Program-made: the position numbers and the translations under genes
The notes under the pieces: generated by a model
Databases searched by the model: none
Told to the model about the DNA's origin: nothing
What the model saw: the letters and a program-made list of their open reading frames with translations, nothing else
Source: VRUE01 sp963837735
GTDB lineage: Bacteria > Actinomycetota > Thermoleophilia > Solirubrobacterales > 70-9
Length of the DNA: 64,000 nt
Direction of reading: 5' to 3'
Assembly (NCBI GenBank): GCA_963837735.1
Contig: CAWIOM010000012.1
Location: 23,352 to 87,351 of the forward strand
Part shown: positions 17,404 to 26,759 of the stretch, in pieces
Position numbering within the stretch: the first letter of the stretch is position 1
Layout of the letters: every line of letters begins with the position of its first letter

Positions 17404-19330
17404 CTACCAGGCGAAGCGCCGGCCGAGGAGAAGCGGGACGACGAGGGCGAGAGCGCCGACGCCGAGGCCGATGCCGATCGGGATCCAGGGCGAGGCCGGG
17501 TCCCCCGAGCCGGGCCCGACGGCGCTCGCCGGCGTCGCCTCGACGAGTTCCTTCGGCTTTTCTTCGCTGGAGAGAAGCCGGCGGCAGGATCGCCCCGGCG
17601 CCGCCGACCGGCGGCAGCGCCGGCGAGGACGGGACCAGCGGCCCGGCGTGCCCGGAGCCGCCGCCCGACCCCGAGCTGCCCGAGCCGCCCGAGCCCGAGG
17701 GAAGCGGCGGCACCGGGGTCGCCGACGGGCTGCTGACGCCGGGGATCGGCACCGGCGGCAGCGAGGGTTTCGGCGTCGGCACCGGGGTCGGGGTCGGGGT
17801 CGGCGCCCTGGGGGCGACGGCGACCGGGAAGTCTTCACCGGCGGCGGCGACCAGCACCTCGCCGGTCACCCAGACCGAGGTCTGATCGCTGCCGCTCGAG
17901 TAGCGAAAGTGTCCGTTGCCCTGCTGCAGGCCGTTCAGGTATTCGAGGGCGCTCTTGCCCTTCTTCCTGACCGTGGACGGGTCGGCGCCGACCGCGATCA
18001 TCCCCTGGACCGCCCACGCGGTCGACTGGCTGTTGACGGCGCCGTCGCCGCCGAGGGCGAAGCCGCCGTTGTCGCGCTGGTGGTTGCGCAGATAGGAGAG
18101 CCCCCGCTGGCCGGCCTTCGAGCCGGGCATCGCCTGCATCGCGGCCCCGGTCACGTCGGCGTTGCTGGCGGCCCCCGGCACATCGCCCCAGCCGCCGTCG
18201 GCGTTCTGGGCGCCGCCCAGCCACGACAGCGACTTTTCGAGGCTGCCGGTGGCGCCCGCGGCCCGCAGGGCGACGATCGCGAAGGCGGTGCTTCCGGGCC
18301 AACCCTCATAGGAGCCGTCGTCGCGGCGGCGGTTGAGGAGGGCCGAGACCAGGTTGCGGCCGCCGAAGGAGCGCGGGTCGAGCCCGGCGCCTTCGAGGGC
18401 GAGGATCGTGCGCGCGAAGTCGCCGCTGCTGCTCAGGGAGCCCGCCTTCGAGCGCATGTAGTCGACGGCCGTCTTGCCGCCGCGGGAGACGTCGAGCGGG
18501 TTGCGCCCGGCCGCCTCGAGGCCGAGCATCACCCAGGCGGTGGTCGAGGCGCTCGAGTCGTCGCCGGGCGAGTCGCCGAAGCCGCCGTCGGCGTTCTGCG
18601 CCGAGGCCAGCCAGCGCGCCGCACCGGCCGTGTCGGCGGCGCCGGCGGAAGCCGGCAGGGTCGAGGCAAGGGCAAGGGCCAGCAGCAGCGTCGCGACCAG
18701 GGCCGGCGCCCGGCTCGGCCCCGGTGCGGGGGCACGCCACTCGAAGCGGCGCCGGAACCGGGTGAGCATGCGGATCATCGCCGGCCCCGCGAGGAGGGCG
18801 AAGACGACGTTGCCGATCGCGTGGGCGGCGTCGAAGGGCACGGCTCTCGACTCCAGGACGAGGAAGTGCTCGAGCGAAAGATCACCCCCATATGTTGCCA
18901 TCAGCGAGAAATTGAGCAGCACGCCGTAGGCGATGCCGGCAAATCCGCAAAATGCGGCGAGGGTCAGCCGGCCGACGTCGCGGCCGCCGAGCGCCAGCGC
19001 CGCGCCCAGCAGCCCGCAAAACCCCCAGCCCGCCATCTGCCATGGCGTCCAGGGCCCCTGCCCGAACCAGAAGTTGGAGACCAGGGCGGTCAGCGCTCCG
19101 ACGGCGAAGCCCGGAGCGCCTCCCAGGGCGTAGCCGGCGAAGACGACGATGTCGGTGGTCGGCTTGACGTTGGGGAAGGCCGCGAAGGCGACCCGGCCGG
19201 CGATCGCCAGCGCGGCGAGGGCGGCGACGAGGGCGACGACCTGGGCCGGCGGGCGCGAGCGCTCATACCAGGCGAAGCCGGCGAGCAGGACCGCGCCGAG
19301 GATCAGGAAGCTGGCCAGCTCCCAGGACAT
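17404..19330 (-). CDS. ECF S-component fused to an extracellular alpha/alpha-barrel repeat domain (frameshift near C terminus)
   Basis: About 642 aa if repaired. Residues 1-198 are a polytopic ECF S-component (FPNVKPTTDIVVFAGYALGG, GPWTPWQMAGWGFCGLLGA). After a further hydrophobic segment (~208-230), residues ~232-500 hold prenyltransferase/squalene-cyclase-like repeats (ASAQNADGGFGDSPG, GGAQNADGGWGDVPG, NHQRDNGGFALGG). A Pro/Gly/Ser-rich linker follows. A C-terminal membrane helix is reached after a frame change near 17580 (PWIPIGIGLGVGALALVVP). The repeat domain would be outside the cell, tethered at both ends. It is the last gene of the cobalamin-riboswitch operon, overlaps the EcfA stop (TGATG), and probably binds or delivers a corrinoid. 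Confidence 0.82.
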
Positions 19331-21037
19331 CAGCGCCGCGCCGCCTCGTCGAGGAGCAGTGCCGCTCCCTGCTCGGGAGTGATCGTCCCGGGGACGTCGA
19401 GCACGCGAGCGACTTCGGTGGCGAAGTACCAGCCCCCGGAGAGGACCTGCTCGGCCGCCCCGTCGGCGATCGCGACCCCGTCGCCGAGCAGCACGACCCG
19501 TTCGGCGAAGGCGGCGGCGAACTCGACGTCGTGGGTGGCGACGACGACCGCGGCGCCGCCGCCGGAGAGCCTGCGCGATCAGCTCGACCAGCTGCGAGCG
19601 GCGGGCCCGGTCCATGCCCCGGGTCGGCTCGTCGAGGGCGACCAGCCCCGGCAGCGCCTCCCCCTCCATCCGCCCCGCCAGGGCGATCGCCAGCGCCAGC
19701 CGCTGCCGCTCCCCTCCCGAGAGGTCCCTGGGGTCTGCGTCAACCGCGTGCTCCAACCCGACCGCCCGCAGCGCCGCCGCCCCCGCCTCCCCGGGCAACT
19801 CGTCCCCCACCCGCTCCCGGACCAGATAATCGCCGGGATTCTGCGTCAGCAGTGCGACTCCGTCGAGCCGCTTCGATCCGTCCCTTCACCGGCTCCACGA
19901 GTCCGGCCACGGTCCGCAGCAACGTGCTCTTCCCGGCCCCATTGCGTCCCATGAGCGCCACCCGCTCTCCTCGCTCGACCCTGAGATCAACCCCCCGGAG
20001 AACCTCCTGCTTCTGTTCATCCCTATCGAGCTCGACCCACAGATCGCGAACCGCGAGCGCTCCTGCTGGCGGGGATTTCGCCCCCTCCGAACGGCTCGTG
20101 ACTTTCGGAGATCCGTCCTCGGACGGCCTCGCTCCTGCGCGCCGAAAAGTTTGAGGGCGGCGGAGGTCCGCCCGTCCCCGCCGCCACCCGCCCGAGCTGC
20201 GTCCGAGCATCGCGAACCCCGATCGGGAGCGGTTCCAGGCCCGCCAGCGAGAAGAGCCGGGCGCCGGGAGTCTCGAGCGCGGTGTCGTGTGGCCTGGGCC
20301 CAGGCGAGGAAATCGCGCGGGGGGCCGTCGAAGGCGATCGCACCCGGAGGCCATCGCGACGACGCGGTCGGCCGCGGCCAGGCAGCGCTCGAGGCGGTGC
20401 TCGGCAAGCAGGATCGAGACCCCCCACTCCTCGTTGAGGCGGCGCAGGAGCCAGATCAGCTCGTCGCCGGCGACGGGATCCAACTGCGAGGTCGGCTCGT
20501 CGAGGAGGACCAGCCGGGGGCGGGTGACCAGAGCGGCGGCCAGCGCGACACGCTGCAGCTCCCCCCCGACAGGGTGTCGACGGTGCGGTCGAGCAGGTGC
20601 GGGATCGCGAGGGCGAGGGCCACCTCCTCGACCGCCCGCGCTCGGGCGGTCGGCGAGTCGCCGCGCATCTCCAGCGGCAGCCCGACCTCGGCCGCGACCG
20701 TCGTCGAGACGACCTGGGACTCGGGGTCCTGGGCGAGGTAGCCGACGAACGCCGCCAGCTCGCCGGGCCCGGTGGCGATCGCATCGACGCCGGCGACCTC
20801 GACCCCGCCCTCGATCTCGCCGCCGTGGAAATGGGGGACGAGCCCGCAGGCGGCGCGCAGCAGCGTCGACTTGCCGGAGGCCGAACGGCCCGCGAGGATG
20901 ACGAACTCGCCGGCGCCGACCTCGACGTCGACGCCCTCCAGCGCCCGCGCCGGGGCCTCCGGATAGGAGTAGGAGAGGCCGGTGACGGCGAGCGCCGGTG
21001 GCGCGGTGCGGGCGGCTCTCAGGGCCTGCTCAGCCAC
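19330..21037 (-). CDS. Tandem ECF ATPase EcfA-EcfA' (six frameshifts as assembled)
   Basis: About 569 aa if repaired, with two ABC domains in one chain as in CbrU/YkoD-type ECF ATPases. Domain 1 has Walker A GRSASGKSTLL, then LSGG at a run of seven G. Adding one G there restores LSGGELQRVALAAALVTRP and LVLLDEPTSQLDPV. Domain 2 has MGRNGAGKSTLLRTVAG, DLSGGERQRLALAIALAG, VALDEPTRGMD and VVVATHDVEFAAAFAE. Frame changes fall near 20570, 20347, 20288, 20060, 19865 and 19555. All motifs are intact, so these look like indel errors. It would power uptake with EcfT and the S-component. Confidence 0.78.
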
Positions 21038-21896
21038 GGCGGGGGACGAGGCCGGAGAGGGCGATCAGGAGGGCGAGGGCGAGCGTCGCCGGCCCGGCCG
21101 CGACGCGGATCGCCGGATAGGCGGCGAAGCCGCCGGCGCCGAGCGCCGCGAATCCGGCGGCGAGGACGGCCAGGGCCAGGCCGGCGGCGTAGAAGCGGAG
21201 GTCGAAGCGCGAGCGCCGCGGCCGTCCGCGCGCCGCCCGCGGCGCGTCGAGCGAGTAGCCGCGCAGCTCGACCGTGGCGGCGACGTCGACGGAGCGGTCG
21301 AGCGAGCCGGCCAGCAGCCGCCGGGCCAGCGCCCCGCGCCCGACCGGCGCCGCGCCCGGGCCGCGCAGGCGGGCGGCGTCGCGCAGCCGGGCGGCGTCGG
21401 CGGCGGCGACCGGGACCAGCCGCGAGACCAGGGTCGCGGTCAGCGCCGAGCGGCCCGCCAGCGGCCGCAGCGCCCGCAGCACCCGGTCGGGATCGACGCA
21501 GGACGAGTAGACGGCGAAGGCGACGAGCACGACGGCGGCGCGCAGGCCGAGGACGGCCCCTTCGGCGATCGCCTCCGCGGTCACGTCGACGCGGCCGAGC
21601 AGCGGCCACTCGCCGAGCCTGGCGAGGACCGTCACGCCGCGGCTGACGACGAGCGCGTTGACGACGACGATCAGCAGGGCGAGCGCGACCCCCATCCGCA
21701 GAGCCGCCCGCACCGCGCGCCCGGCGCCCGCCAGGCAGCCGGCGAGTGCCGCGGCGACCCCCACCGCCGCCAGCACCAGCGGGCTCGAGAAGACGAAGGC
21801 GATCGCGACGAGGGCGCCGAGGTAGGCGACCGCCGCCCCCGGCGAGGCGCGCTGCAGCGGCAGTGGGCGCGGCGTGTAGGCGAACGGCGATCTCAT
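21030..21896 (-). CDS. EcfT, ECF transporter transmembrane protein
   Basis: 288 aa, with clusters of membrane segments at about 20-60, 65-90, 110-130 and the C-terminal ~235-280. The soluble coupling region has DAARLRDAARLRGPG and TVELRGYSLDAPR, resembling the short Arg-containing coupling motifs of EcfT. It overlaps the upstream DUF4430 lipoprotein gene as ATGA and the ATPase gene by 8 bp. It couples the ATPases to the S-component in the B12-regulated operon. Confidence 0.88.
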   Translation of the reverse strand: MRSPFAYTPRPLPLQRASPGAAVAYLGALVAIAFVFSSPLVLAAVGVAAALAGCLAGAGRAVRAALRMGVALALLIVVVNALVVSRGVTVLARLGEWPLLGRVDVTAEAIAEGAVLGLRAAVVLVAFAVYSSCVDPDRVLRALRPLAGRSALTATLVSRLVPVAAADAARLRDAARLRGPGAAPVGRGALARRLLAGSLDRSVDVAATVELRGYSLDAPRAARGRPRRSRFDLRFYAAGLALAVLAAGFAALGAGGFAAYPAIRVAAGPATLALALLIALSGLVPRRG

Positions 21897-22834
21897 CGGG
21901 CCCCTCCCCCGGGCAGCGGCAGCGCGACCGGCGCGCCCTTGGCCTCGGCGGCGACCGCGTAGCGGTCGCGGAGGTCCTCCTCGTCGAGCAGCGACGCCGC
22001 CCTGGCGACCCCGGCGCCGTCGCAACCGGTGACCACCCAGGCCGGCGGAGCTTCCAGACGGCGGGTGGCGGCGACCAGGCCGGCGCCCGCCCCCAGGCCG
22101 CCCCGCGAGCGCCCCGCTTCGTCGAGGCCTTCGAGCTCGCAGCCCGACGCCGGGTCGGCGCCAAAGCGGGCAAAGACGCCGCTCGCCTGCGGGCCGTCCT
22201 CGATCTGCGCCGCGGCCGGGTCGCTTCGCAGCCGCCCCCAGGGGCCGACCAGGACCCGGATCGCACCTCGCGGCGAGCCGCTCGCGACCGAGGCACCGGC
22301 GCCCTCCAGCCTCCGGCGGGCCACGCCGCATGCCCCTCCCCCGCCCCGGCACTCGACGAGCACCGGGCGCTGCCCGCCGTCGTCGCCGCCCGCGAACGGA
22401 TGCGGCCAGGAGCCGACGACGGCCGGGACCCGCATCGCCGCCCCCCAGTCGCGGTAGTCCCACCAGATCGCCTCGCCCCCGTGCAGGGGGTAGTCGGCGG
22501 CGCCGACGGTCGACTCGACCCCGTTCACGTAGAAGAACCAGTCCCGCGGGCCGGCGCCGATCTCCTCCTCGGCTTCGAGGCCGTCGATCGACTGCACGAA
22601 GCCGCCGCCGAAGCGGGTCGAGATCTCGACATTGCGTTCGAGGACCCGCATCACGGTGTCCGCCTCGGTCGCTTCGTCGGTGAGCGGAGCGCGGACAGGC
22701 TCGGCGCCGTAATCGCGGGTCACGGTGAGGCCGACGGCGCCCAGCCCCTGACCCGGCCCGAGGCCGCACCCGGCGGCCGCGAGCGCCGCCAGGAGCAGCG
22801 CGATCGCGACCACCGTGAAACGGCCGGCGCTCAA
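21893..22834 (-). CDS. DUF4430 (transcobalamin beta-domain-like) lipoprotein
   Basis: 313 aa. Start TTG, 10 bp after the previous gene. The signal peptide ends in a lipobox with Cys23 (LAALAAAGC), so it is membrane-anchored on the outside. Residues ~35-135 match DUF4430: WFFYVNGVESTVGAADYPLH then GGEAIWWDYRDWGA. Residues ~140-313 are a second part with three or four Cys (LVECRGGGGACGVARRRLE) that I do not recognise. DUF4430 is related to the C-terminal domain of animal transcobalamin and intrinsic factor, so a corrinoid-capturing role is likely in this operon. Confidence 0.82.
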   Translation of the reverse strand: MSAGRFTVVAIALLLAALAAAGCGLGPGQGLGAVGLTVTRDYGAEPVRAPLTDEATEADTVMRVLERNVEISTRFGGGFVQSIDGLEAEEEIGAGPRDWFFYVNGVESTVGAADYPLHGGEAIWWDYRDWGAAMRVPAVVGSWPHPFAGGDDGGQRPVLVECRGGGGACGVARRRLEGAGASVASGSPRGAIRVLVGPWGRLRSDPAAAQIEDGPQASGVFARFGADPASGCELEGLDEAGRSRGGLGAGAGLVAATRRLEAPPAWVVTGCDGAGVARAASLLDEEDLRDRYAVAAEAKGAPVALPLPGGGAR

Positions 22835-22844
22835 GGAGCCCGCC

Positions 22845-23582
22845 TCAGGGGCAGACCGCGGCGACGCAGACCCCGACCCCGTTTGAGGGGATTTCCCTGC
22901 CGTGGCCGGCGCGGATCAGGGACGGCGCCGCGACGGTGACCGTCGTTCTGCCGGCCGAGTCGGTCGGGCCGGCGCCGCCGGTGACGGTCGCCCCCTTGAC
23001 CGGCCTGCGCCTGCCCTTTTCGTCGTAGGAGAGGACCCTGACCTCGAACGGCACGCCGGCCGTCGCTTCGCCGGGGGCCTCCAGGGCCAGCTCGTTCGGG
23101 TAGGGGTACCTGGCCAGCGTCCAGAGCACGTCGTCGCCGGGCTTCAGCTTGACGGCCTCGCCGCCCAGTTCGGGGTTCCTGTGGTTGACCTTCAGGTACC
23201 AGGACCGCGTGCTGTTCGCGGTGCTGCCGCCGACCCCGCAGATCCCGAGGCCGAAGCTGAACGAGTCGGTGATCAGCAGCGGCCTGAGGGCCTTGTTCGC
23301 CCGCGCTCCCTGGGCGAGCAGGCCGAGCGCGGTCGCCCCCTTCACCCGGTCCGGCCTGCCGGAGCCGCCGGTCCCCTTGCCGAAGCAGGTCGCCCTCCTG
23401 CTGGTCGGGATCTTGGTCGTGCCGGTCCTCAGCGTTTCTTCGGCGAGCACCCGGTTGCCCTTGCCGACGACGCGCAGGTCCGCTTCGACCTTCTTGGCCG
23501 CGGCGACCGCGGCGGTGGACAGGAACAGGAACAGGGCCAGCGCGCACGCAGCGGCCAGCCGGAATGGGATCAGTCTTGGCAT
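22845..23582 (-). CDS. Exported DUF4430-like protein, first gene of the B12 operon
   Basis: 245 aa. Start ATG with GGAAAGG upstream. A signal peptide covers residues 1-28 (LAAACALALFLFLSTAAVAA) with no lipobox. The middle resembles DUF4430 (SWYLKVNHRNPELGGEAVKL, then KPGDDVLWTLARYPYP). The last ~80 residues look like an Ig-like carbohydrate-module fold (GEATAGVPFEVRVLSYDEKG) and end with paired Cys (VCVAAVC). It follows the cobalamin riboswitch directly. It is probably secreted or loosely held and captures cobalamin or cobinamide for the ECF transporter. Confidence 0.78.
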   Translation of the reverse strand: MPRLIPFRLAAACALALFLFLSTAAVAAAKKVEADLRVVGKGNRVLAEETLRTGTTKIPTSRRATCFGKGTGGSGRPDRVKGATALGLLAQGARANKALRPLLITDSFSFGLGICGVGGSTANSTRSWYLKVNHRNPELGGEAVKLKPGDDVLWTLARYPYPNELALEAPGEATAGVPFEVRVLSYDEKGRRRPVKGATVTGGAGPTDSAGRTTVTVAAPSLIRAGHGREIPSNGVGVCVAAVCP

Positions 23583-23619
23583 TGAAGCCGCCCTTTCCTC
23601 GAGGGTTGTCATGGCTGGC

Positions 23620-23800
23620 CGGGGACAGGTCTCCTGGCTTCCGGGGTGGGTCCGCCGCGCCTTCCCGGGACGCCGGCGGCGTCCCAGTGGCCGGCACCGC
23701 CAAGGCGGCGCCCGCGACATCCTTTTCCCGGTCACAGTGGCGGGACCGCGCCGGTTTCGCACCGGACTTCCCTTGACCACCGACCGTACTGGGGCGCGAG
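23620..23800 (-). ncRNA. Cobalamin riboswitch
   Basis: On the minus strand the conserved core is present in order: GGGAAGTCCGGTGCGAAACC, then GCGCGGTCCCGCCACTGTGA, then the B12 box GGAAGCCAGGAGACC (plus-strand 23626-23642). Spacing and sequence match the AdoCbl/cobalamin riboswitch. It lies 40 bp before the start of the DUF4430 gene, so it probably controls translation or early transcription of the whole five-gene ECF operon. Confidence 0.95.
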
Positions 23801-23964
23801 TCTACATCCAGCCCCCGCCGGCGCCCGGCCGAGCCCTTGAAACAGGCACGCACACAGAGGAGAGGGCGCGACGATATTGCTGAATTGATGTCCAGCGGTC
23901 GGAGAAGCCTGAGCATTCGGCCCTAACGTCGGCGGCCGAACGCAACTCGAACCTGGGGGAAGAG

Positions 23965-24647
23965 ATGAGGCAGGGGTTTGGCCGGCCGACGCCGGCGACG
24001 GTTCTGGCGCTGCTGGCGCTGGTCACGGCGCTCGCCGGCAGCGCCTACGCCGCCGGCCGCATCGACGGTCGCACGGTGCGGGCGAAGTCGCTGCCCGGCA
24101 ACCGGCTCAAGCCGCGCTCGGTCCCGGCCAACCGGCTCCGGCCCGGGGTCCTCGCCGGCCGGATCTCCGAACCGATCGTCGGCTCGCAGATCGACGAGCG
24201 CAGCCTCGGCCAGGTCCCCAGCGCCTCCTACGCCGACGTCGCCGGCAGCGCCCTCTCCGCCGTCGACGCCCAGACCGCCGTCAACGCGATCAACGCCGTC
24301 GACGCCGAAACGGTCAACGGCCACGGCGCCGGCTGCCGGACCGGGACGACGCCCTTCGCCGGCGCCTGCTGGCAGGCCTCCGCCAACGACACCCCGGTGA
24401 CGGCGCCGGTCGCCGCCGCCGCCTGCGCCGCGCAGGGCGGGACGCTGCCCGAGGCGCTGCAGCTGGCGGCGTTCTCTCAGCAGCCCGACGTCGCGCTCAA
24501 GGGCGAAGAGTGGTCCGGAGACATCACGAACGTTTCGGGCGAAAACGTCTACGGCGTAGTCACTGTTTCATCCTGACGGGCGATCTCAACTGCACGCTTC
24601 GACCGAATACCCGCCAGTACCGCTGCGTGATTCCAATACTCGTCTAA
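23965..24647 (+). CDS. Exported protein with collagen-like start region (frameshift near 3' end)
   Basis: About 227 aa. A strong ribosome-binding site (GGGGGAAGAG) precedes the ATG. A signal peptide (PATVLALLALVTALAGSAYA) leads into NRLKPRSVPANRLRPGVLAG-type repeats. A Cys-containing C-terminal part follows, with FAGACWQASANDTPVTAPVA and GDITNVSGENVYGVVTVS. The frame stops at 24576, but one extra C in the nearby TCC gives SLTGDLNCTLRPNTRQYRCV and a stop at 24647, which fits the Cys-rich end of this exported type. The function is unknown. Confidence 0.7.
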
Positions 24648-24679
24648 GCGGTCTACCCGCGTCTCTATCCTCCCTGGGG

Positions 24680-25621
24680 ATGTCGTGGCGCTCGCAACCG
24701 GACCCACCGCGCGTCGCGGCCCGGGCCGTGGCGCTCGCCGCGCTGGCGCTCGCGGCGCCGCTCCTCGCCTCACCGGCGTCCGCCGCCCCCCGGGTGCAGG
24801 CGCCCGCCGTGGCGAGGGCCAGCTCGATCGCCGCCGAAGAAGCCCGCGTCCGCGCCTACTGGACGCCGGCGCGGCGCCGCGCCGCGGCGCCGCTCGAGGC
24901 CGCCGGCCGCCGCGACCCGCTGGCCCTCGCCAGCTTCGCGCCGGTCGCCGACGCCACCCTCCCCCCGTCCGCCGTCAACGGCCGCATCTTCCTGCGCCAG
25001 GGCCGCAACAAGGGCTACTGCTCCGGCACGGCGATCGACAGCCCGACGCGCCGCCTCGTGCTCACCGCCGGCCACTGCGTCAACACCGGGCCGCGCGGGC
25101 GCCACGGCAGCACCGCCTGGTCGCGCTACCTCGAGTTCGTCCCCGCCTACACCGACGGCACGGCGCCCTTCGGCTCCTTCATCGGCCGCCGCCCCGAGGT
25201 CTACGCGCCGAAGCCCTGGATCGAGACCGGCAACCCGAACTTCGACGTCGGCGCCTTCCTCACCGGCCCCAACACGAGCGGCGTCAACGTCGCCGACGCG
25301 GTCGGCGGCGCCACCATCGGGCTGGACCTCGCCCGCAAGCAGGACTTCCAGACCTTCGGCTACCCGGGCAAGGTCCGCGTCCTGCAGCGCTGCGACTCCC
25401 CCGCCACGGGCGAAGACGAGCTGACCCGGAGGATTCCCGGGCGCCCGACCGTGAAGATCCGCTGCCACTGGCTGCCGGGCGCCAGCGGCGGCGGCTGGAT
25501 GATCGAAGAAGGGACGATCGTCGACGGCCTGACGAGCTACGGCCGCAACGGCGACAACACCCACACCTTCGGGCCCTACTTCAGCACCGAGAACGTCGGC
25601 CGCCTCGTCGCCGGCCTCTAG
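24680..25621 (+). CDS. Exported trypsin-like serine protease
   Basis: 313 aa with a signal peptide at residues ~10-36. The catalytic triad is visible as LVLTAGHCVN (His), GNPNFDVGAFL (Asp) and PGASGGGWMIE (Ser). Two Cys flank the active site (GYCSGTA, CVNTGP). It resembles chymotrypsin-fold V8/trypsin-like peptidases that act outside the cell. A second protease of the same type is at 51318-52112. The substrate is unknown. Confidence 0.9.
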   Translation: MSWRSQPDPPRVAARAVALAALALAAPLLASPASAAPRVQAPAVARASSIAAEEARVRAYWTPARRRAAAPLEAAGRRDPLALASFAPVADATLPPSAVNGRIFLRQGRNKGYCSGTAIDSPTRRLVLTAGHCVNTGPRGRHGSTAWSRYLEFVPAYTDGTAPFGSFIGRRPEVYAPKPWIETGNPNFDVGAFLTGPNTSGVNVADAVGGATIGLDLARKQDFQTFGYPGKVRVLQRCDSPATGEDELTRRIPGRPTVKIRCHWLPGASGGGWMIEEGTIVDGLTSYGRNGDNTHTFGPYFSTENVGRLVAGL

Positions 25622-25638
25622 CGACCATCCGGGTCGCC

Positions 25639-26373
25639 TCAGGCCTGCACCGGGCCGGGCTCGAGCAGATCGGGGTCGTGCCCGGGCCGCACCGTCAGGC
25701 CTGCCTCGCGCAGCGCGCAGAGGCGGTCGGCGGAGCGACCCTGGGCCTCGTGGTCGTCGGCGAAGAGCGGGAAGCGGCGGTCGTCGAGGGTGGACCCGTA
25801 GTGGGCGACGTCGGCGCCGATCACCAGGTCGCCGACCCGGACCGATTGGTGGCCCGCGGTGTGCCCGGGCGTGCTGAGCAGCTCGATCGAGCCGTCGCCC
25901 AGCAGGTCGTGGTCGCCGTCGAGCAGGACGAGGCCCTCGGGCTCCTCGGCGTAGTCGCGGGGCAGGAGGAAGTTGCGCTCGATCGCGGCCCGGTCCCGCC
26001 CCGCCTCCCACTCGGCGCGCTGCACGAAGACCGGCACCGAGGCGGGGATCAGGGCGAGCCCGCCGGCGTGGTCGAAGTGCAGGTGGGTGAGCACGACCTT
26101 CGTCAGGCTGTCGAGGTCGACCCGCTCGGCGACCGAGAGCTCCTGCTCGAGCTCGAAGAAGGCGATCGGCCCGGGGCCGTAGTGGGCCTCGGGGTCGGCG
26201 ACCGCCTCCGGGTTGAGCCCGGTGTCGACGAGGACCCGCTCGCTCTCGGTCTCGATCAGGTAGGCCGGCACAGGGAAGCGGGCGCGGCGCTCGGGGTCCT
26301 CCTCGTCCCGGCGCCACAGGCCGGCGACGGTGGTGAACCGGCCGACATCGAGCATCTCCACCCTCGGGCTCAT
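25639..26373 (-). CDS. Metallo-beta-lactamase-fold hydrolase, AHL-lactonase-like
   Basis: 244 aa. The metal-binding motif is VVLTHLHFDHAGGLALIP, with STPGHTAGHQSVRV and GADVAHYG further on, in the AiiA-type lactonase arrangement. It could open acyl-homoserine lactones or another lactone; the sequence cannot settle which. No signal peptide is seen. It is followed on the same strand side by a TPR gene 14 bp upstream of its start. Confidence 0.82.
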   Translation of the reverse strand: MSPRVEMLDVGRFTTVAGLWRRDEEDPERRARFPVPAYLIETESERVLVDTGLNPEAVADPEAHYGPGPIAFFELEQELSVAERVDLDSLTKVVLTHLHFDHAGGLALIPASVPVFVQRAEWEAGRDRAAIERNFLLPRDYAEEPEGLVLLDGDHDLLGDGSIELLSTPGHTAGHQSVRVGDLVIGADVAHYGSTLDDRRFPLFADDHEAQGRSADRLCALREAGLTVRPGHDPDLLEPGPVQA

Positions 26374-26387
26374 CGCACCGCGGTCGC

Positions 26388-26759
26388 TCAGGCGCCGAGC
26401 TGGTCGCGGTAGAAGCGGTAGTCGCCGCGCTCCGGGCGCAGGTTCGACGCCAGCGCCAGATGGTGGCGAGCGCGCTCGGTCTCGCCGGTCTTGGCGAGGG
26501 CGCGGCCGAGGCAGAAGTGAGCGTAGTCGTCGACCTGATGAGCCTCGACGACCGCGCCGAACTCGACCGCGGCGGCGGCGAAGCGTCCGCTCCTGAAGTA
26601 GGCGCGGCCGAGCGCCTCGCGCACCGAGGCCTTCTCGGGAGCCCGCCGCGCGGCCTGCTCGAGCTGCTCGGTGGCGTGCTCGTAGTCGCGCTCCTCGAGC
26701 AGCTCGATGCCCCTCCGGTAGAGGGTGAAGGTCGAGTCGCGATCAGCGTCAAGCGCCAT
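26388..26759 (-). CDS. Tetratricopeptide-repeat protein
   Basis: 123 aa from the ATG at 26759 (an alternative TTG lies 6 bp upstream). At least three TPR helix pairs are visible: LYRRGIELLEERDYEHATEQ, ALGRAYFRSGRFAAAAVEFG and AHFCLGRALAKTGETERARH. It has no signal peptide and is probably a cytosolic scaffold. It is co-directional with the lactonase-like gene (14 bp apart). Confidence 0.85.
   Translation of the reverse strand: MALDADRDSTFTLYRRGIELLEERDYEHATEQLEQAARRAPEKASVREALGRAYFRSGRFAAAAVEFGAVVEAHQVDDYAHFCLGRALAKTGETERARHHLALASNLRPERGDYRFYRDQLGA

Noticed and set aside
17471..19954. Long plus-strand open frame opposite the ECF S-component gene
   Set aside because: Arg/Gly/Ala-rich shadow of a GC-rich gene with no recognisable motifs or start signal.
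19330..21037. Programmed frameshifting in the ECF ATPase or in ftsI
   Set aside because: Many shifts at short G or C runs, no slippery heptamers followed by clear structures, and the same kind of shift in unrelated genes point to indel errors.
24549..24773. Minus-strand ORF across the end of the exported protein gene
   Set aside because: Antisense to two real genes, Arg-rich and without motifs.
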